Below, in pieces: positions 6,274 through 9,418 of a DNA stretch of 9,418 nucleotides. The notes beneath the pieces were generated by a model that was given only the letters and a program-made list of their open reading frames with translations, made no database searches and was not told the DNA's origin. Where the stretch lies: assembly GCA_900545725.1 (NCBI GenBank), contig URAI01000093.1, forward strand, positions 1-9,418, written 5' to 3'. This DNA comes from an uncultured Eubacterium sp. (GTDB lineage: Bacteria > Bacillota > Clostridia > Lachnospirales > Lachnospiraceae). Position numbers and translations under genes: made by a program. Position 1 is the first letter of the stretch, and each line of letters opens with the position of its first letter.

Positions 6274-7155
6274 TTAATTACAATGTCCACATCCGCCGTG
6301 ATGCGTTTCGCCTTCCTGAAGTCTTAACATTGCTCTTCCCTCTTCTGTCTTATACATCTGCTGACGCTTCATTGCCTGATCAAAATCAACCTTATGTCCG
6401 TCAAATTCCGGTCCATCAACACATGCGAACTTTATCTCATCACCAACCTGTAAACGACATGCTCCACACATACCTGTACCATCAACCATAATCGGGTTCA
6501 TGCTTACAACTGTAGGAATACCAAGTTCCTTTGTAAGAAGACAGACAAACTTCATCATAATTAACGGTCCAATTGCTATACAAAGGTCATACTTCTTACC
6601 TTCATTATTAACAAGATCCTTTAATACATCTGTACCCATACCCTTGCGTACATAGCTTCCATCATCTGTTGTTATATATAAATTACCTGCTACAGCTCTC
6701 ATCTCGTCCTCAAGCATTATAAGTTCTTTGCTCTTAGCACCAACAATTACATCAGCGGCAACACCATGTTCATGAAGCCACTTAACCTGTGGATATACAG
6801 GAGCTGTACCAACACCACCTGCAATAAATACAATCTTTTTCTTCTTTAATTCTTCAATATCTTCACTAATTAATTCTGAAGCACAGCCTAAAGGTCCTAC
6901 AAAATCTTCAAAAGCGTCTCCTTCTTTAAGGTGTGACATCTTCTCTGTTGAAGCACCTATTACCTGAAATACAATAGTAACTGTTCCCTTTTCTCTGTCA
7001 TAATCACAGATGGTAAGTGGTATTCTTTCACCTTTCTCGTCCATCTTTACAATAATAAACTGACCTGGCTGACAATGCTTAGCTACTCTCGGAGCTTCTA
7101 CATCCATTAGAAAAATCTTCTCTGATAATTTCTCAGCTTTCTGAATCTTATACAT
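6274..7155 (-). CDS. nfnA: NfnA, small subunit of electron-bifurcating ferredoxin:NADP+ oxidoreductase
   Basis: A 293-residue protein of the ferredoxin-NADP reductase/dihydroorotate dehydrogenase electron-transfer (PyrK-like) family. The FAD-binding domain includes RIPLTICDYD (44-53, the R-x-P-L-T type motif). The NAD-binding domain follows, with FIAGGVGTAPVYP (110-122). The [2Fe-2S] region is DGTGMCGACR (225-234) plus Cys245. Compared with PyrK, the first cysteine ligand is replaced by Asp225, five residues before Cys230; an Asp ligand is known for NfnA proteins. The C-terminus HHGGCGHCN (285-293) is also typical of this family. It provides the NADH site and bifurcating partner of NfnB, which follows in the same operon. 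Start ATG at 7155 has AAAGGGG about 7 bases upstream. No known promoter stands out, but the upstream spacer has two dyads. Confidence 0.93.
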   Translation of the reverse strand: MYKIQKAEKLSEKIFLMDVEAPRVAKHCQPGQFIIVKMDEKGERIPLTICDYDREKGTVTIVFQVIGASTEKMSHLKEGDAFEDFVGPLGCASELISEDIEELKKKKIVFIAGGVGTAPVYPQVKWLHEHGVAADVIVGAKSKELIMLEDEMRAVAGNLYITTDDGSYVRKGMGTDVLKDLVNNEGKKYDLCIAIGPLIMMKFVCLLTKELGIPTVVSMNPIMVDGTGMCGACRLQVGDEIKFACVDGPEFDGHKVDFDQAMKRQQMYKTEEGRAMLRLQEGETHHGGCGHCN

Positions 7156-7197
7156 TTCTGTACCCCTTTCAATATCATATTTTCGTGTGTATTTTTA

Positions 7198-7213
7198 TTG
7201 TCACACGTAACAA
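7198..7213. promoter_or_regulatory. Rex-like dyad upstream of nfnAB
   Basis: On the nfn strand the sequence reads TTGTTACGTGTGACAA: a dyad with outer TTGT/ACAA, as in Rex redox-repressor sites. It is 16 bases, two shorter than the usual 18-base Rex site, and only 12 of 16 positions are symmetrical. It also overlaps exact arms CGTGTG (7184-7189) and CACACG (7202-7207). It lies 43 bases before the nfnA start. Confidence 0.3.
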
Positions 7214-7228
7214 ATCTAATTTATACAA

Positions 7229-7249
7229 AAATATGCATTATGCATATTT
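7229..7249. promoter_or_regulatory. Exact 21-base palindrome upstream of nfnAB
   Basis: AAATATGCAT (7229-7238), central T (7239), then its exact reverse complement ATGCATATTT (7240-7249). It is next to a minus-strand TATAAA (7220-7225), where a regulator could cover the -35 region. It could alternatively be a weak AT-rich 3' structure for the gene that ends at 7288, but it has no loop to speak of. I do not recognise the binding protein. Confidence 0.45.
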
Positions 7250-7287
7250 GCATACACCTTAATCTCTATACCAATCATCATTTTTCA

Positions 7288-8919
7288 CTAATATTCCACA
7301 GCCGTATATTGTCCCTCATTACAATCTACTTTATAGCTGATTCCATTAATAATTCCAACACCATAATATCCCTGCGTGGTTGTATGATTATACTTTTTTA
7401 TATCCATTCTTATATAATAAATGTCTATATCGTTATCAATTTTAATCTTAGACTGGTATACAAACGTAAATGTACTCCCATCCTCTGTTATATCCGTCCC
7501 ACTCTTTATAAGTCCTGTCTGTTCCATTCTCGAACGCAGAAGCTGTTTAGCCTCATCAAATGTATATTTCTTTTCAGGCTGTATTATGTAATTTCTTTTA
7601 ACAACCGCACTGTTAAGGCCATGAGAATCGACAGTTACTGCTGCAAATATAATATTCCCCTCAGGAAGTGTCACTTTCCCTGTATACAAAGCAGCCGCTG
7701 TATCAGGCATTGTTCCATCAAGTGTATAGTATACATTACAACCTTCTTTAATATTTTCTATTTCTACTGTCTGTCCCATTGCATATGTTCCAGATGCAAG
7801 TGATATCTGCGGTGTATCCGGCTGTTTAAATTCAACTTCATATCTATATTCCACTATATCACTAAATACTCCAATATCGTTGACAGCTATACACTGAATT
7901 ACACTGTTTCCCTTTTCAAGAACAATAGCATCTGTATATTTTTTACTGTCTAATGATGGTTTCGTATCATCTGTTGTATAATAGATATCATAATTAACGG
8001 ACTCCAGTTCAATTTCTAAAGATTCATTATATCTGCCCGGTTCACTAGATGGTTTTGGAGTTTCTGGCTGATATGGTTTAAATATATCCGCATTATCACT
8101 GGTTTTATATTTTTCAATTATGTCATTAATACTTTCACCATCTTTGTTCTGCTGATAATAATTTAACAGCTCTGTTATTGCAAATGAATTATTCTTATCT
8201 ACAGATAAAATATTCTTTAAAATTGATATAGCATCCTGTGAAACACCTGACTGTTTATAACACTCATAAAGGCTCTTCATAACATCTATATCATCACTGC
8301 CGCCATTCATACTATAAGCTTTTGAAAGATATTCAATAGCTTTCTGATATTGTCCTTTATCTTTTAACTGCATACCTTTATCATAATTATATGAATATGA
8401 CTGATTTTTCTTATTATTAACAATAATAACTGCAATAACTGCTAAAAGTACTACTGCAATAACACCTGTAATGATGAATTTTTTATTTTTATTCTGCTTA
8501 CCTGATTCATGCCTAGTCTCTTTTGGGGCTGTGGAATTAATATTCTTTTCTGTAGCAGAAATATTCTTATCTTTATCACCTTTAACATCATCGCCATTAA
8601 TAATATGAGCTTTATCATCTTCATTATCGTTTTTCTTTTTTTTCACAGTACTATTTCGATAATCATTATAACCCATCTGTTCATTATTGTCAGGTATATC
8701 GGCACGCAGCTCATAATATTCTGCTTTAGCTACATTTGTTTCCGTCTGTATAAGCTTTTGAATAGACTTCTCAAACTGTTCGTCTATTTCGGGATTATTT
8801 TTAGTATTATCTAATGAGTCATCTGCCTTGCCTTTATATGCCTGTATATTATTATCCGTACAGGTCATTCTATTCCGTAACTGTTTGTAATCTAATTCCT
8901 TTGTGTTACCGTCATCCAT
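7288..8919 (-). CDS. Type II membrane protein with TPR and two chitobiase/Fn3-associated domains
   Basis: A 543-residue protein. A polar, Lys/Asp/Asn-rich cytoplasmic segment (1-146) precedes a single membrane span (about 148-168, flanked by lysines), and the rest would be outside the cell. Residues about 176-272 look like TPR helices (YDKGMQLKDKGQYQKAIEYL is a clear repeat). Two tandem beta domains of the Fn3-associated/CHB_HEX_C type follow: about 285-363 with YDIYYTTDDTKPSLDSKKY, and 366-446 with CNVYYTLDGTMPDTAAALY. The YYT-x-D-x-x-x-P pattern is their hallmark. A final region (450-543) is unrecognised. Related proteins in Lachnospiraceae often have an N-terminal zinc ribbon; this one has none. 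Start: ATG at 8917-8919 has GGGTGGA (8926-8932) 6 bases upstream. An in-frame ATG at 8971-8973 has no such site. Probably a surface or envelope protein; function unknown. Confidence 0.82.
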   Translation of the reverse strand: MDDGNTKELDYKQLRNRMTCTDNNIQAYKGKADDSLDNTKNNPEIDEQFEKSIQKLIQTETNVAKAEYYELRADIPDNNEQMGYNDYRNSTVKKKKNDNEDDKAHIINGDDVKGDKDKNISATEKNINSTAPKETRHESGKQNKNKKFIITGVIAVVLLAVIAVIIVNNKKNQSYSYNYDKGMQLKDKGQYQKAIEYLSKAYSMNGGSDDIDVMKSLYECYKQSGVSQDAISILKNILSVDKNNSFAITELLNYYQQNKDGESINDIIEKYKTSDNADIFKPYQPETPKPSSEPGRYNESLEIELESVNYDIYYTTDDTKPSLDSKKYTDAIVLEKGNSVIQCIAVNDIGVFSDIVEYRYEVEFKQPDTPQISLASGTYAMGQTVEIENIKEGCNVYYTLDGTMPDTAAALYTGKVTLPEGNIIFAAVTVDSHGLNSAVVKRNYIIQPEKKYTFDEAKQLLRSRMEQTGLIKSGTDITEDGSTFTFVYQSKIKIDNDIDIYYIRMDIKKYNHTTTQGYYGVGIINGISYKVDCNEGQYTAVEY

Positions 8920-8994
8920 AAAAATTCCACCCTGACATACAGTTTTAATAATTAAATATGATATTTTTCTCATTATCTAATTTTTAACAAATTT

Positions 8995-9023
8995 ATAATA
9001 GCATAAAATTTAATAATAATCAA
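8995..9023 (-). promoter_or_regulatory. Candidate promoter for the TPR membrane protein gene
   Basis: Minus strand: TTGATT (9018-9023), 17-base spacer ending in TGC, then TATTAT (8995-9000), an extended -10. Transcription would start near 8988, giving a leader of about 70 bases. An 8-base inverted repeat, GCATAAAA (9001-9008)/TTTTATGC (9032-9039), straddles it and might be an operator. Confidence 0.45.
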
Positions 9024-9117
9024 TAATGTTGTTTTATGCATAATTTAATATATGCTTTATTATTTTATTAATTTTAATTAACAGGTTTTAACCCTTCCTT
9101 CATAAATTATACACACT

Positions 9118-9144
9118 TTGCTCACATTTTTTATGTAATATAAT
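9118..9144 (+). promoter_or_regulatory. Promoter-like element for a plus-strand small RNA
   Basis: A perfect TATAAT at 9139-9144 is preceded by TTGCTC (9118-9123) at a short 15-base spacing; TTTGCT at 9117-9122 gives 16. Transcription would start near 9151. The -10 is good, the -35 weak. Confidence 0.4.
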
Positions 9145-9149
9145 TATAG

Positions 9150-9223
9150 ATAGAAGAGATAATCTTTCTATCTCCCCCTCATATTTTATTTGGGCAGTTA
9201 CTCTTGTGGTAACTGCCTTTTTT
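9150..9223 (+). ncRNA. Candidate small RNA, about 75 bases, with C-rich loop and intrinsic terminator
   Basis: Between the promoter-like element and the terminator there is no open frame of note. The sequence has a hairpin: GATAG plus AAGA (9149-9157) pairs with TCTT plus CTATC (9163-9172) with one bulged T. A single-stranded CTCCCCCTC stretch (9172-9180) follows, then an A/T-rich linker and the terminator hairpin. The C-rich stretch is complementary to G-rich ribosome binding sites, a feature of several Gram-positive regulatory RNAs; this role is an inference. The left arm of the first hairpin may begin at the transcription start. No RNA family is recognised. Confidence 0.45.
9193..9223 (+). 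terminator. Rho-independent terminator
   Basis: Perfect 9-base stem GGCAGTTAC (9193-9201)/GTAACTGCC (9209-9217), 7-base loop, then six T (9218-9223). On the opposite strand only CAAATAAAAT follows, so it acts on the plus strand. No plus-strand protein gene lies upstream within 4.6 kb, which points to a short RNA transcript. Confidence 0.88.
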
Positions 9224-9279
9224 ATCCCCATGTTCTCTATAACTATATTCTCCATATGCGTATTTCCTATAATCACATT

Positions 9280-9418
9280 TTATATAATTAGATTTTTATA
9301 TCTATAAATGAACAACAGGTGCTTTGAGTCCGCTGGTACTTTAAACGGGGTTGCATTAGGATAATGTTCCTTGTATGGAAGACTACTCTCATCTCCATTA
9401 TATTTGCCAGCATAGTGA
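9280..9418 (-). CDS. C-terminal end of an unrecognised protein (start outside window)
   Basis: An open minus-strand frame enters at 9417 and runs 45 codons to TAA at 9280-9282. The residues are mixed and protein-like (for example PYKEHYPNATPFKVPADSKH), with the last dozen hydrophobic and basic. All three plus-strand frames here are broken by stops. The length seen is too short to name a family, and there is no intrinsic terminator for it in its own direction just downstream. Confidence 0.6.
   Translation of the reverse strand, partial: HYAGKYNGDESSLPYKEHYPNATPFKVPADSKHLLFIYRYKNLII

Noticed and set aside
7198..7803. Long open frame of about 200 codons on the plus strand
   Set aside because: It lies antisense to the well-supported TPR membrane protein gene and its upstream spacer, has no ribosome binding site, and its product is rich in Cys, Ile and Tyr, as expected from AT-rich complement sequence.
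9001..9055. AT-rich direct or inverted repeats as a replication origin or CRISPR
   Set aside because: Only an 8-base inverted repeat and low-complexity AT sequence; no regularly spaced repeats, DnaA boxes or origin genes.

Overview
The window looks like a chromosomal segment of a low-GC, anaerobic Firmicute, most likely of the Lachnospiraceae. The signs are AT-rich spacers, strong GGAGG ribosome binding sites, a sodium-pump biotin decarboxylase cassette, an NfnAB electron-bifurcating transhydrogenase, and a TPR protein with chitobiase-like domains of the kind common in that family. This placement is an inference from gene content. I see no insertion sequence, phage gene, CRISPR array, tRNA or rRNA.

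Layout, left to right. Positions 1-2613 (minus strand) carry three closely spaced genes, transcribed right to left: a carboxyltransferase (1168-2613), an OadG-type membrane subunit with a lipoprotein-like N-terminal extension (312-1148), and the 5' part of a biotin carrier protein (1-287). The gaps are 19 and 24 bases, so this is one operon that runs off the left edge, where the carboxybiotin decarboxylase/Na+ pump subunit would be expected. A candidate promoter (2670-2698) and an inverted repeat (2753-2780) lie upstream. Next comes a stand-alone thiamine pyrophosphokinase on the minus strand (2870-3517), then the only clear plus-strand gene, a two-pass membrane protein of unknown function (3765-4526), with a good sigma-A-type promoter at 3625-3653.

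The plus-strand gene converges on nfnB. The 308-base convergent spacer (4527-4834) holds a large imperfect hairpin (4622-4706), probably a bidirectional terminator or a small repeat element, and a second GC-richer structured patch (4755-4806). nfnB (4835-6220) and nfnA (6274-7155) follow on the minus strand and together encode NADH-dependent reduced ferredoxin:NADP+ oxidoreductase. The 132-base spacer upstream of nfnA has an exact 21-base palindrome and a Rex-like dyad. Upstream lies a minus-strand type II membrane protein (7288-8919) with TPR and two Fn3-associated/chitobiase-like domains.

The 360-base spacer at 8920-9279 contains a minus-strand extended -10 promoter for that gene. It also has a plus-strand promoter-like element, a hairpin, a C-rich stretch and an excellent Rho-independent terminator (9193-9223), which together look like a small non-coding RNA gene. 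At the right edge is the C-terminal end of an unrecognised minus-strand protein (stop at 9280-9282).

Functionally, the decarboxylase operon (Na+ gradient from decarboxylation) and NfnAB (balancing ferredoxin, NADH and NADPH) both serve energy and redox economy in a fermenter. The rest is unlinked housekeeping or surface genes. Four start codons were moved inside longer open frames, because the first in-frame start overlaps the Shine-Dalgarno sequence or lacks one. I did not find a clear new multi-gene system. The most original items are the candidate small RNA, the large convergent hairpin, the nfn palindrome, and the divergent carboxyltransferase with its lipoprotein-like OadG partner.
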